64,000 nt of DNA from Roseburia sp. (GTDB lineage: Bacteria; Bacillota; Clostridia; Christensenellales; Pumilibacteraceae), in NCBI GenBank assembly GCA_023665905.1, contig JAMPDA010000004.1, positions 25,188-89,187 of the forward strand, given 5' to 3'. Each line of letters starts with the position of its first letter. Position 1 is the first letter of the stretch. The notes beneath the pieces were generated by a model. That model was not told the origin of the DNA. It saw only the letters and a program-made list of their open reading frames with translations, and did not search any database. A program made the position numbers and the translations under genes. This document shows positions 50,258-62,500 of the stretch, piece by piece.

Positions 50258-51460
50258 TTATATATCCAAGTACAGCCCGAATCTTTCCACATCCGTCTTT
50301 AATTCACGCTCCGCCGCGGCGCGACTTTCGAGCGAATTCAAAACATCGTCGAGATAATCGGGTATCTGCTCGCGCAGCCAATCGCTGCGCCGCGCAAACG
50401 CTATCGCTTCGTCTATAGAGTCGAACAGGCAATCCTTGCCGGTGTGCGGCTTTCTGAGCGCGTACTTGTTTTCTATGCCTTCCCTGCCGGCGGCTATGAT
50501 GAGCGCAAGCACGGTGAACACATTGCACGTGGAGTCGGGAGTGCGGAGCTGCACCGCGCCGTCGGCAAATATGCGCATAGCCGCGCCGCGGTTTTCGCCG
50601 TAGTCCACCTTGTACGATTTGCCCAGCCTCGCATAGCTGTTGCTCGTGGGGTTGGCAAAGCAGGTTATCTCCCTGTATCTTTTGAGCACGCCTTCCGCAA
50701 ACGCCGCCGCAGCCTTAGAGCCGTTTTTGCCCGAAAGCTTTATGGTAAGATGCAGCCCGCTCCCCGGCTCGTCGGCGAGCGGCTTGGGCATGAACGACGC
50801 GCACGTGCCGTTGACGGCGCACACGTTTTTCACAGCCGTTTTGAACATAATAAAATTGCGCGCGGCGGCAACCGCATCGGCGCTTTCAAAATCTATCTCG
50901 TTTTGTCCCTTGCCGCGCTCGTGGTGCGAAGAAATGGGCTTAAGACCCATATCCTCAAGACCGATTATCACGTCGCGGCGCAGGTTTTCGCACTTGTCGA
51001 ACGGCGAGCACGCGCAGTAATCGGCGTTGTCTATCGGGTCGAGCCTGTCGCTGTCGTCCTTGAACACGTAAAACTCACATTCGGTCGCGACGTCCGCGGA
51101 AATGCCGAGCTCAGACAGCTTGCCGACCTGACGCTCGAGCAGCACCATGGGGTCGCAGGTGTACGGCGTTCCGTCGAGGTTGGCGATATTGCAGAACACG
51201 CTCATCGCCCTGCCCGAATGGGGTCGCCACGGCAGTATCGACAGCAGCGAGCTGACGGGCTTGAGCTTGAGGTCCACGCCGCCGACGCCCGTCATTGCCG
51301 AGCTGTCTATAGCTACGCCGTTTTCAAACGCGTCCTCGAGCTGCGAGGACAGCACGGAAATATTGCGCTGTCTGCCGAGCAGGTCGCAAAACGTCAGTTT
51401 GACGAACTTGACGTCGTTTTCCGCTATGTATTCCATTAAATCGCTTTTAGTATAAGTCAT
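50258..51460 (-). CDS. glnA: Glutamine synthetase (short type)
   Basis: 400 residues, shorter than the 440-470 of classical GlnA. Active-site blocks: ECEFYVF, SHHERGKGQNEIDF (metal and glutamate binding), GSGLHLTIKLSG, NPTSNSYARL and the Arg-rich end YGENRGAAMRI, all in the right order. The Tyr-adenylation loop of the longer forms is not seen. It makes glutamine from glutamate and ammonia, feeding PurF, CarA and PyrG in the same cluster. It follows pgcA by 49 bp. Confidence 0.93.
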   Translation of the reverse strand: MTYTKSDLMEYIAENDVKFVKLTFCDLLGRQRNISVLSSQLEDAFENGVAIDSSAMTGVGGVDLKLKPVSSLLSILPWRPHSGRAMSVFCNIANLDGTPYTCDPMVLLERQVGKLSELGISADVATECEFYVFKDDSDRLDPIDNADYCACSPFDKCENLRRDVIIGLEDMGLKPISSHHERGKGQNEIDFESADAVAAARNFIMFKTAVKNVCAVNGTCASFMPKPLADEPGSGLHLTIKLSGKNGSKAAAAFAEGVLKRYREITCFANPTSNSYARLGKSYKVDYGENRGAAMRIFADGAVQLRTPDSTCNVFTVLALIIAAGREGIENKYALRKPHTGKDCLFDSIDEAIAFARRSDWLREQIPDYLDDVLNSLESRAAAERELKTDVERFGLYLDI

Positions 51461-51509
51461 GACCTCTCCAAACCTTGCCGGTAGCGCAGTCGCGCCGCTC
51501 GTCGCAAAG

Positions 51510-53135
51510 TCACAGAAATTTTTTAACTCCGTCCAAAATGGCTTCGATACGCCGCTCGCCGCCCGTCGCCGCGGTGATGTACACCTTGATGAGCGGCTCG
51601 GTGCCCGACGGACGGATTATGAGCTTGCTCCCGTCCGCCGCCTTGAACGACAGTACGTCGGACTTAGGCAGTCCGTTTACGCCGGTCAAGTAGTCCAGGC
51701 TTTCCACGACAGCCGAGCCGTCGATATCCTTCGGCGGATCGTTGCGTATATCGGACAGCACGCGCTTCATCTTTTCCACGCCGGCAACGCCCTCGTAAGT
51801 AAAGGGCACGGTGCGGTGGAAATATCTGCCGAACTTGCCGTAAATGCCGTCTATGGCGTCCGCGAGGGTCTTGCCCTCCGCCGCATAGTCCGCCGCCATT
51901 TCGGCGACGAGCATGGACGCTACTACCGCGTCTTTATCGCGCACGTACGTGCCGGACAGGTAGCCGTAGCTCTCCTCGTAGCCGAACACAAAGCGATCGC
52001 GCTCGCCCTTGTCCTCCAGCTTTTTAATGACGTCGCCTATGTACTTAAAGCCGGTGAGCACTTCCTTCACCGTCGCGCCGTAGCTTTCCGCGACGCGCGC
52101 GGCGAGGTCGGTGGTGACTATAGTCTTGACCACAACGGGGTTCTGCGGGATGTTTTTCGCGTGCGAAAAGATGTAGTCTATCAAAAGCACGCCCATTTCG
52201 TTGCCGGATATGAGCCTATACCCGTCCGCCGTCTTGACTGCGGCTCCCAGTCTGTCCGCATCGGGATCGGTGCCGATAACTATATCCGCGCCGCGCTTTT
52301 CCGCGAGCGCGAGCGCAAGCCCGAGCGCTTCCGCCTTTTCGGGATTGGGGTATGTGCAGGTGGGAAAATCGCCGTCCGGCCTTGCCTGCTCAGGCACGAC
52401 CGTAACGTCGGTAAATCCGCGCTCGCGGAACATCTGCGGCACGATGTCGCAGCCCGTTCCGTTGAGCGGAGTGTACACTATGGATATCTTGCGGTTTTTG
52501 CCGACGGAGCGCGCATACACGCTGTCCAGATATTCGCGAGTTATGTCGATCTCGACTATCGTGCCGCGCTCGACGGAGGTTTGATAGTCCGACGCGACAA
52601 CGCCGAACATATCGACGCGCTCGATAAACCAAAGTATCTCCGACGCGGCGTTATCCGTGACCTGACAGCCGTCGGGACCGTACACCTTGTAGCCGTTGAA
52701 CTTTGCCGGATTGTGGCTTGCGGTTATCATTATGCCGGCGTCGCACTTGAGCTCGCGCACCGCAAAGGAAAGATACGGCGTAGGCTTGAGCTCTTTCGTT
52801 ATGTACGACTTTATGCCGTTTTGGGCGAGCACAGCCGCCGCCCGACGCGCAAACTCCTGCGAGCCGCGCCGCGAATCGTAGCTTATTGCGACGGAGATAT
52901 CCGATTTTTTGTGCGCAAGCAGATACTTGGCGAGCCCTTGAGTGACGCGCCCTATCGTATAAATATTCAGCCTGTTCGTGCCGGCGCCCAAAACGCCGCG
53001 AAGACCGGCGGTGCCGAATTCAAGGTCTTTATAGAACGCTTCCTTTTTGTCGTCGGCGCTCATTGCTTCGAGCTCGGAGCACAGCGACGGCGCTTTTTCG
53101 AGCCATTCGGCATACTTGGTTTCGATGTCGTTCAA
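51510..53135 (-). CDS. pgcA: Alpha-phosphoglucomutase / phospho-sugar mutase
   Basis: 541 residues from TTG 53135: the ribosome site AAAGGAG is 7 bp ahead, while a GTG three codons earlier is nearly inside it. It interconverts glucose 1- and 6-phosphate, or a related sugar. Catalytic phosphoserine in IMITASHNPAKFNGYKVYG, metal loop IGTDPDADRLGAAV, sugar-binding loop FGYEESYGYL, phosphate site IIRPSGTEPLIKVYI. The FGTAGLRGVLGAGTNRLN start is typical of the PgcA branch. First full-size gene of the nitrogen/nucleotide cluster. Confidence 0.96.
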   Translation of the reverse strand: MNDIETKYAEWLEKAPSLCSELEAMSADDKKEAFYKDLEFGTAGLRGVLGAGTNRLNIYTIGRVTQGLAKYLLAHKKSDISVAISYDSRRGSQEFARRAAAVLAQNGIKSYITKELKPTPYLSFAVRELKCDAGIMITASHNPAKFNGYKVYGPDGCQVTDNAASEILWFIERVDMFGVVASDYQTSVERGTIVEIDITREYLDSVYARSVGKNRKISIVYTPLNGTGCDIVPQMFRERGFTDVTVVPEQARPDGDFPTCTYPNPEKAEALGLALALAEKRGADIVIGTDPDADRLGAAVKTADGYRLISGNEMGVLLIDYIFSHAKNIPQNPVVVKTIVTTDLAARVAESYGATVKEVLTGFKYIGDVIKKLEDKGERDRFVFGYEESYGYLSGTYVRDKDAVVASMLVAEMAADYAAEGKTLADAIDGIYGKFGRYFHRTVPFTYEGVAGVEKMKRVLSDIRNDPPKDIDGSAVVESLDYLTGVNGLPKSDVLSFKAADGSKLIIRPSGTEPLIKVYITAATGGERRIEAILDGVKKFL

Positions 53136-53187
53136 AATGCACACTCCTTTCAGAAAAAAGAGAACCGTCGGGCGATACCGTTGTTCC

Positions 53188-53352
53188 TTACCGACTTGCG
53201 TACGGCGCCGCTTTAGGCGTTTCGGCGTAGACGCACGTATCGGTCACGAAAACAGGCTGTGCCTGCCCGTAACTGCCTATCGCGATCGGACGCGGCGCCG
53301 CCGGTCGAACACCCGAACACTTCTCCGATGATTTACCGCAAAAAGTATTCAT
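53188..53352 (-). CDS. Candidate 54-residue leaderless small protein or leader peptide
   Basis: The ATG at 53352 sits at the predicted transcription start (7 bp past the TAGAAT). The frame runs 54 codons to TAA at 53188 with the same GC-rich third positions as real genes here. The protein starts MNTFCGKSSEKCSGVRP, has three Cys (5, 12, 40), a Pro/Ala-rich middle and no membrane helix. It stops 52 bp before the pgcA TTG. It may be a real small protein or a translated leader that influences pgcA. No family is recognised. Confidence 0.45.
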   Translation of the reverse strand: MNTFCGKSSEKCSGVRPAAPRPIAIGSYGQAQPVFVTDTCVYAETPKAAPYASR

Positions 53353-53358
53353 ATGTGT

Positions 53359-53387
53359 ATTCTATCAAATATCCGCACAACTGTCAA
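53359..53387 (-). promoter_or_regulatory. Promoter of the pgcA-glnA-purF-carAB cluster
   Basis: Consensus TTGACA (53382-53387), 17-bp spacer, TAGAAT (53359-53364). The 5' region before pgcA is about 215 nt. No further strong promoter was seen in the short gaps down to 38078, so up to ten genes may depend on it. Confidence 0.82.
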
Positions 53388-53432
53388 GCGTAGCGAGTAT
53401 GGCTGTAGGTATTAATTTGCGCGGCAAAAGGC

Positions 53433-53483
53433 GGCGCCGTATCGGTATTCCGCGCGTTTCTTATCGCCGCCGATACAGCGCCA
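53433..53483. repeat. Inverted repeat between giant gene and pgcA promoter
   Basis: GGCGCCGTATCGG and CCGATACAGCGCC form an imperfect stem with a loop of about 25 nt. The function is unknown; it lies just past the giant gene's terminator. Confidence 0.4.
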
Positions 53484-53490
53484 TAGCAAC

Positions 53491-53520
53491 AAAAAACGCC
53501 GAAAATACTCGGCGTTTTTT
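53491..53520. terminator. Terminator of the giant surface-protein gene
   Basis: AAAAAACGCCGA and TCGGCGTTTTTT with a 6-nt loop, T6 on both strands, 17 bp past the stop codon. Confidence 0.92.
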
Positions 53521-53536
53521 GCTTACGACCTATTGT

Positions 53537-56500
53537 TTAGAAGTCGTTGGGATCGAAGTTGTCTGCAGGGTTGACGCTCTGGCTGCCGGCAGGATTGACG
53601 GGCGCGCTCTGCGGCGCGGAAGGCTGCGGCGCTACCGCCTGCGGTGTGGAAGCCTGCGGCGGCACTTGACCGGTGCCTGCGTTCAGTTGCAGATTGTTGG
53701 GAGTCGGGTTGTTGGCCGCGCTTCCGAGCATGAGCCCGGGATCGTTCATAGTCCGCGTCGTCGGAGGCAGATAGCCGTAAGACTGATACTGCATTGCGCC
53801 GCCGCTGAGCCGCATCATTTCCTCTTCCATTTCGGTTTCGGATTCCAAAAGCGCTTCTATCTCGGCGCGCATCTTGCGCTTCTTGTGGACTACTATGATT
53901 ATGATTATCAGAATGATAATGAACAGCAGCACGCCGCCGGCGATGAGCCCGTACATGAGCGGATTGCTCTGGACCATTGCGAGCGCCTTTCCGAAGAACG
54001 ACAGCTCCGCCATATCGTTACAACCTATGGTGATGGTGTGCGAATACAGCTTGCCGGACATGTCGCCGATGTTGAACGTGAGTTCGGTTTCGCCGCGACC
54101 CAAGAACTTGAGAACGATGTTGTTGCCGTCCAAGTGCGCTTCCGCGTACGCGCCGATCTTGACCTTGAGCGGACTTACGAACCGCATTTGGTCGTCGATA
54201 TCGGGATCGGTGAACCACTTGCCGGGCTCTATCGTGATCATGTTATTGTCGTCGAGGTCTGCCGTCGTAAACACGCCGGAAGCCTCCGCGCGCATTACGG
54301 GCGCTCTGTTTTCGGTGACGTTGATCGCTATATCGCGCTGCACCGAACCGCCGCTGACGCCGAACGTGACCGTTACCGCCGCCTCGGACGACATCTTGTC
54401 TGCGGTTATGAACCAGCGCGTTTCGTTGGCGGAAGCGGATATGCCGCCGTACGCCGAAGTCTGCGCCTCGGGCGCTTCCGACGAGATGATCAAAGCGTCG
54501 TTCTTGGACTCGATACCGGTTATTACGTAGCCGTCGGCGTTGTGCTCCTCGTCCTCGGTGTTGAGGAGAAGCTCGGGCGTAACGGTGCGCTTTACCTTGT
54601 ACGCGATATCGAACGAAGGAAGCTCTATATCGTCTATCGGGCGCATGACGATTATCTTGACGTTGACCGTTGCGGTCAAGCCGTCGATAACGTCCGCCCT
54701 TACGCCGTCGTTGTAACCGTCGTCGCGCACCTCGAATGTGACGGGCTGCGTGCCGTACACGCCGGGCGTGAGCATAATGCCGAACGTCTGGTGCGTGTCG
54801 TACTCCGCCCACACGACGTCGCACACGCTCGTCGTGACAAGCACTTTGTCGTCGTTGGGATCGGGTTCTACGACGCCGCTTCCGTAAATGAACGGTTTAT
54901 CGCCGCTTCCGTCCGTTCTGTTGACGTTGATCTTGCTGATGTTGATGTAGGTATTGGACGGCGACACGTAGTTTTCGGGACGGTTATCGGGCGTGACGTT
55001 TACGCGGTCGTTGGGGTTGATATCCGACACATAGTCGATTATGTTGCCCACGTACGACGGATCGTCGGGCGCTTCCGCGGTGGGCGCAAGACCCATTACC
55101 GTTATGACGATGTCGTTGACGCTCTGCCTCGGCGCGGTGTTATCCACCGTGAGCGTAATAGTCATCTTGCTCGTCAAGCCGTCGCGGCCCGTAGAGTCCA
55201 TTATCTTAAGCGTGCACACCGCCGTCGCGCCGCGGTCGTTGGACCGGCAACGGAACGTGAACGCGCTCATAGTGGATATCTGGAAGTCGTTGGACGTAGT
55301 GACCGTGCCGAACGAGAACATATTGCGGTCTTCCGAGTTGCCTATTGCCGTTGTCGTTTCGGACAGTGCGTCGGAATCGCCCGTAGCGTTAAAGTAATAC
55401 ACGTCGATAGCGATATCGCTATCCGTCAAGATGTCCCTGAGATTGACCGTGAGCGCCTTATCGGTAGCGATCGCCGCTTCCATAAAGTACTCGCCGAAGT
55501 CCTCGTTGTAGCTTATGGTGTAGCCGAGGTTGGCGTCCGCGGCGACCTCTTTGAACTCCGGTCTGTCGTTTTCGACGCGCACGTTGATGACCGTCGAGGA
55601 GTAGACGCGCGGCGAAGCCTTGTTGCCGAGCGTATCCGTGCAGCGTATCGTTACGGGGATATCGACATACGTGGGCGAAGGCGTCGTCGCGCTCGGCTGG
55701 CTGACGCGAGCCTTGCGGAGTATCTTTATCGTGACATTGCCCTTGTCGTATTTTACATCGAGTATTTTGCCGTTGCGCTGCTCGTACGTCTGACCGCCGA
55801 AGCTGCCCTCGTTGATCGAATAGGAGTAATCGACATAGCTTATCTTGTCGCCGCTCGACGCATATCCCGTATTGATCGCGTCGTAGTCGTAGAACAAGCC
55901 GCGGTTGATATTGGTATCGTCGGAGAGCGCCCAGGTAAGCTCGTCGCCGGCGGTTCCGACAAAGGTCAGGAAGCCGTCGTCGCGCGCGACGCCGTTGGGC
56001 TCGTCGTCGGTGATATCCGTGTGCGGATATCCGTAGTTATCCACCGACTCGATGACCGCAACCGGCGCGGAGTTGGCGACGCTAACGTTCATGTACGCCG
56101 ACTTGGTGGAGAGCACAAACTTATCTTCGCCGTCGTCGTCCCAATCGTAGCGCTTGCCTATTTCGATGAAGAAGCGTATCGTATCGATGGGATTGATGGA
56201 CGCGGAGTTGGGATAGAACGTCAGCGCCTTGCCGTCCGAGGTTATCGAAACGGTAAAGTACTTATTCACGAATTGCTGTACCGACGTCGATGACGGCGTG
56301 GTTATCGAGCCCGCGACCGGTGAGCCGTCCTCATTGCGCGGCTGCAAGCACTCGAGAATGAGCGCGTCGTTCCTGTCTATCGCGTTTTCGTCGGCGGAAA
56401 CTATCTCGCCGTCCGTATCTTTGAGCAACGCGTAGATCCTTACGTCGTAAGAGGACGAGGTCGCCGCGAACGACTTATCGTACACGAGCGTGGTGGCGGT

Positions 56501-59500
56501 GTCATCCGAAACGAGGTCTATGACAGTGGGCAGTCCGTCGTCGTAGAACTCCGCATAGCTCTTAAGCGATATCAAGTTGGTCGTAGAAGCGAGAGCTTTT
56601 GTCGCCCGCACGTCTATGTCCTCGGGGGTTACGTACACGCGAATGTGTATCTCGTCGGACATTGCGCCGTGCGCGTCGGAAACGCGGAACGTGACGACTG
56701 CGTAATCGTCCTTATCCGTAATGAGGTCGTCGGCGGATATGGCTATCCTGTTGGCGCTGTTGCTGAGATACGTCCTTGCCGACACCGCGGTGCTGTCTTC
56801 CGGATTGACCACGCTGAAGGCGTCGCCGCCGTAGACCGCGGGAATGGAAAGATTGTACGCGTCGCCGCTGTCAACGTCGGTAATGAAGCCGTTATCGGCG
56901 CCCGTCTTGCCGCTGTCGTAGCGGAGCGGCTTGTCGAACGTTTCGCCGTACTTGAGGCTGAGACTGTAAGTGTTGGGATCGACGTCTGCGCCGGTCACGG
57001 GCGTCAAGCCGATAGCCGAAAGCTTTGTCGTGTCGGTTATGGGCGTAGGCGCGGTGGGAAGCACCGTTATGTTGAGCGTGGCGGAATATTCCGTGCCGTC
57101 GTCCACAACGGTAACGGTGTACGGAGTATTGGCAACGCCTTTTGCGGTAATGCGCAAGCTCATCGCGCGAGTGGTGGTACCGCTTCCGGACAGGACCTGC
57201 TCGGTACGAACGGTGTTAAGCGGCTCGACGGTAAAGTAACCTTGGGAGTTCACTTGCGTCGATGTGTTCATGAACGAGCCGTTATTCTGGAAGCGAAGCG
57301 TACTCGGCGCATCGTCGTCGAACAGTATGAGCTCGGTGCCCGTATCGGTACTTCCGCTCGTGCCGAACAGGCTGAAATTACCGTAAAGGTCTTGCGCGGT
57401 AGCCGTCATCGGATACGACCAACCGGAAGCTTTCGCCGCGGCGGTAAATCCGGACGGCGAGCTGTAACCGCCGTTCATGTCGCTGCCGAAGTAATACTCT
57501 TGGCCGTAGGTGTATCTGGTGTTGGTCGTGTCGGTATAAGTCGCCTTTTCGCCCACTTCGGCCACGTGCAACACAAAGCTGTCGCCCGTATGCATGACTA
57601 TATCGATGCTGTCGTTGCCGAATACGGAGTGGAGATTGGGCGTTTCGTTGGTATATTTCAACACAAACTTGATCGCGACCTTGGAGCCGGCGGTGTCCTC
57701 GAACACGTACGTAAGCGATGCGTCGGTCTTGAACGCGCTGATCGCCTCGAACGCGTACGACGTGCCTACTGCGGAAACGCTGACCGAAGTATACGGGCCG
57801 CTGCTTTCGCTCGCCGTCGGGACTTTCTTGGTCACCTCGTTTTCGGTCACATCGACCGTTTGCGGGACTTCGAGGTAGTCCTTGACATACTTGCCGTCAT
57901 CCGTAAGGTTCGTATAGCTCGCATCGGTTTTAAGCGCGTATGCGGAGCCGTTGTACTGCATATCGGCGTCTTTGAGGATAGTCGATACATCTAAGGATAT
58001 CGGGCTTCCCTTGGAAAGCGTTACGGTGCGCGTGTACACCTTTACGCTGTCGGCGCCGACGGTAATCGTAGGAATATTCGTCAAATTCTTGTTATCGATC
58101 TTGGACGTATCTACCGAAATAGGATCGTTATCGATGTACACGTTTATTACGGTAAGCGCCCAGCCGCAACCGCCGTTGCCGAAGCCGGAGTTGTTGAGGT
58201 CGTCGTAGGAAAGCACTTTAAACGGATAGTATATTTTTCCGTCGCTATCCTGCTTTAAGTTGTAGGACTTGAGAATAGCTTCCTTTTCGGTGCCGCTCTT
58301 GCCGTTCAAATTGAGCTGAGTCTTCGCCACAGGCTTGAACTGCAATATATTTGAAGTTCCGTTGTCGGGCGATACCGTAAAGAACTGTTTATACCCGGGA
58401 TTGGGGATAAATGCTTTCTTTGCGGTAAGATCGCTTGCGACAGTTCCCTCTATATCCGTAAAGTAAGTCGTAACATATGCCGCCTGACTACCTATATTGG
58501 TATCCAGGTTGATATATTCTATCTGCTCTTCGGTGAGCACCGAACCGAGCGTCGAGTCGGTAGCCGACGGCAGATAGAACACGACTTCATCTTTGCTATC
58601 GGCGTCGGAATACTGTATCGTGGTCTTGAAATCGCTGTCTATTTCCGCGATATTCGTGCCGCTGCCGCGGTAGAACTCCACATACTTGCCGTAGATAGTA
58701 TTCTTGCTGCCATTCGCCACTACGCCCGACGCGTTTGCGACGGTCATTTTCATATCGATTTCCGTTTGCGAGAAACTCGGTCTGCTGTTGGCGACGGATA
58801 TCTTTACGGACACGGTGGTCGCTTCCGTTTCGGCATTGCTGCTGCTGTCGAACGTCTTAAGGTCTACAAACAGCTTGAGCGTGCCCACGGGGAACTCCGT
58901 CGTTCCGTTGCCTGCAGGGCGTTCTCCGTTCGACTTTTTGCTTATGACAAAGCCGAACTTATCCTCTTGGAAGATACTCGAAGCGGCTGAGCCATAGGTC
59001 GGATTGAGGGTGCTCATCGTCTGATACACATAAGCGTTATCGCTTAACTGAGCATATGCTTTATTTATAAGCTCGCAATTAAACGGTACACTGCCCGTGT
59101 ATGTGATATTTACATAAGGGTTGCTGAGTATATCGGCGCCGGACCAGGTTTTGTTGCCGTCCGTAAGAGCGAGGTTGGCGAACACGTCGGCGTTGGTCGC
59201 ACCCCAGGTAGCGTATTCGCTGTCCACGAGCTTTACGTCGCCGCCGACAGCCGCGCCGGCGTTGGCAAACGTGACGTGATTGCCGTTTACAGTGCCGCCG
59301 CCCGTGGTTATGGAGAAAGTCTTGGGCATAGCTATATAGCTTATCGGCATGGTAGTACTGCCGGTCGCGCCCACCTCAACGGGCTTGTAATAGAAAGTAC
59401 TCGCTCCCGTGGAATCGAACGTCTTGGGTCTGCTTACCGGCGTTTCTTCCCTATTAGATCCCTCGCCCGTGGCATAGATAGCGCTGTTTACGAAGTACTG

Positions 59501-62500
59501 ATATTGGAAGTCCTCGCTATACGTCGCGTTTCTGACCGCCGTTTGTTTGTCTGTGCCGGCGGCAGGCTTATTTCCGCTTTCGAACTGATAGCCGTAAAGA
59601 TAATCGTAGTCTATGGAATACAGCGTGGGATCTTCCGCTACGCGTTTTTCCACAGCCACGGCGGACTCCGAAACCGGATCGTTGCGATAGGTCTCGTGCG
59701 TCGCTATAAGTCCGGGACTCTTGTACTGATAGTAGAAGTTGAGTATCCGCACTTCGGTATTGCCGGTAACGGCGTCTTCCTCATGCGTTCCGCCGGTGTA
59801 CGTGGACGCATTGTGATGGTCGTCGCAAATGGCTATAGCTATCTGGGTGGACAGTCCGTTGTTGGTGTCCTTGGCTCTGCCGGTAAGCGAGTTTTCGACG
59901 ATCTTTATCGCCCAGTACTCGGTCGCGTAAGCTGCGTTCTCGAAGCCTTCGTCGGTCTTTCTGAAGAACTGTACGGTAATATCGAGATATTCGCTTAAAC
60001 CTTTCTCATTGTCCTCGTCGGTGTTCTTGTACATCGGAGTGTACATGATCGCCGCCGACGCACGGCTCTCGAACATATCGGACGTTATCTTGCCGTACTT
60101 TAAATTAGCGGCGTCGTAAGCGACCGAAGCTCTTGTAACGTAGTTTCCCGCATTGAAGCTTGCCGCCTCCGTCGCAGGGCTCAACTGCGGCAGTTGCAGT
60201 CCGTCGGCGTCGGAGAACAGAACTATCTTGTTCTTGGCGGAAGCAGGTATCATGCTCGAGGACGCGAGCTCGGAGCTGCTTACGATATAGCGCGCAAGGC
60301 CCTTTTCCACCTGCTGCTCGTACTTGATCTGCCAGGTGTAGCTGTCGTCGTCGTTTTTGATGAGTGTATTGTCCTTCACCAACGCCTCGAAGTCCGCTTG
60401 CGGCTTGGAGTTGATGACTTCTATCTGAATATGCAATGTCGGCCTTTTTTCATCCGCATCGTAGTTGTCCGTCACTTGGAACTCGAGGTATACGGGGACG
60501 GGCAACGTCTGCGTGGACGACAGTCCGACTACGCGTATTACGTCCGTGCCCATTGCGCCGCTCTGCGTGCTCTTTGTGAGCGTCGCCGTTGCATACGACG
60601 ACAGGATGTATTTAGCCGACGCGTCGGTGACGTCCGATACGCCGCCGTAGCTTGCGTTCAGCGCGGGATAATACTCGTCGCCTACTTTGGCGACTATTTT
60701 TGCCGTGCCGGAAATGAACGTCGGGGAATCGCCGTCCTTATCCTTTACGATACCGGGGATAGTCGTAGAGCCGGAACTTACGCCGTTTATCGAAAACTCC
60801 CACGCGTTGGGCAGTGAACCGGACGCCGTGCCTGCAGTCAACGAATAGTACGGCTGCAAGCCGCTTTGAAGCTCCGGCGCGCCGTTGTTTACCGTTATGG
60901 TTATCGTGCAACGCACCGCCGAGCTTCCGTCGCCCACGAGGAAGCTGAACTGAACATTTTCGGCGCCAGTACGCGACTTGGCGGTAAACGTTATGGTCGG
61001 TATTCCGCTGACCGTCTGTACAGTAGAGGATGTTTCGATTTTCAAATAATCTCTGTACGCGCCGGTATCCTGATTGACCTTTGACGATATATCCGAATAA
61101 TCGGTAAAGCTGAGCGTCTGGCAGGTCACGTTGGTCGTGTTGCTCGGCGAAGCGTCGGTAGCCGCCGAAACGCTCTTGACGGCATGCGTAGCCGTTATAA
61201 TGGCGCTCCTACTCGCAAAGTCGGAGTCGTCGGCATACGGCAGACTGTAATTGGCGGTGCTGTCGGTCGCGCCGTTGGCTACGTCGAAGTCGTACGCGAA
61301 ATCGTACGGCGTGATCTTTATCTTGCCGCCCACTTCGGTCTTGTAGGAAATGTAGCACGAGCCTATGCCGGCTTCGTACGGTTTGTACTCGCTGACGCCG
61401 CTCTTAAGCCCGACGGCATAGAGCGAATTGGAGCTGTCCTCGTTAGTCGCACCGGGAGCGCGACGAAGGTTGACCGCGCGGTTTTCCACCTTGATGTAGA
61501 CGGGCACGGTCGCTTTGCTACCGTGCGTATCTACGACCTTGACGTCTATCTGGAAAAATTTGTCGCCGGTGGAGCGCACGGGCGTTATCTTAAGTCCCTT
61601 GTAGACATAGCGCGTCGGGTTGCTTCCCGCGACCACGTTTATGCCCATGGCGGTGAGCTCCGCCTGCGTCATTCTGTTGTTTTCGCGCAGATATGCGAAC
61701 ACGCTGCCGCTCGCGTACAGATCGACGGTTTCGACCTTAAAGAACGCCTCCGTATCGTACGTGTTGATCGTGTAGCTCGCGCCGTTGCCGACTGTTATCG
61801 CCGACGTGCTGTCGATAGCCGCAAAGTCGTTGAGCGCATACGTGTATATGTTTGCGCTGTCTGCGCCGTAGCTGCTCGAGAAAGCGAAGGTATCCGCGTC
61901 CTTTACAAACGGCTGTGCCTGTTTGTTCGCCTGCAAGTAGTTGGTCTGGTCGTAAGCGCCGATACCGTTGAGCGTGCCGCGCGTATCGTAGAAGCTTATA
62001 GGCGTAATGTACTGCGCGATCTGACTGCTCGTCGCGTCGTTAGTGGGCGTGCCCTGAGCATCGACCGTGCCCGCCGCGTAATCGAACCCGAGCGTAAAGT
62101 TGGCTGTAGGCGTCAGCTTTTCGGGCGTATTGTCGGTAACCTTTATGGAGATAGGCACCCAAATTCCGCTGTCGGCGGTGTCGCCCGAGTCTTGCAGGCG
62201 CACCATAAAGTAGAAGTCGCCGTTGCGTTGCCTCAAGCCCGTCGTCGCCGTGCTCGAATATTTAGTCCTGTCGTACTGGAACTGCGTCGCCGCGCGCGCC
62301 GTCAAGCGCAGCGTGTTGTTGTTGACGTAAGTGTACGTCACGCACGCCGTCGATGCGGCAGCAGTGCCCGTCGGCGCAAGTATGGGGTTGTTGCTGCCGA
62401 AGCCCGTAGTCGCCGCGCCCGTACCCGTGTACCAGGAATTGGACGACGCGGCGTTTCCGGTGTTTGCGCCGCCGACTACCGTGTTGCCCGTAAGGTTGTA

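Noticed and set aside
53399..56293. 964-codon plus-strand open frame, and similar ones at 56645 and 61184
   Set aside because: They lie opposite the giant surface-protein gene; composition is Arg/Val/Tyr-rich as expected for an antisense frame, with no ribosome sites or motifs.
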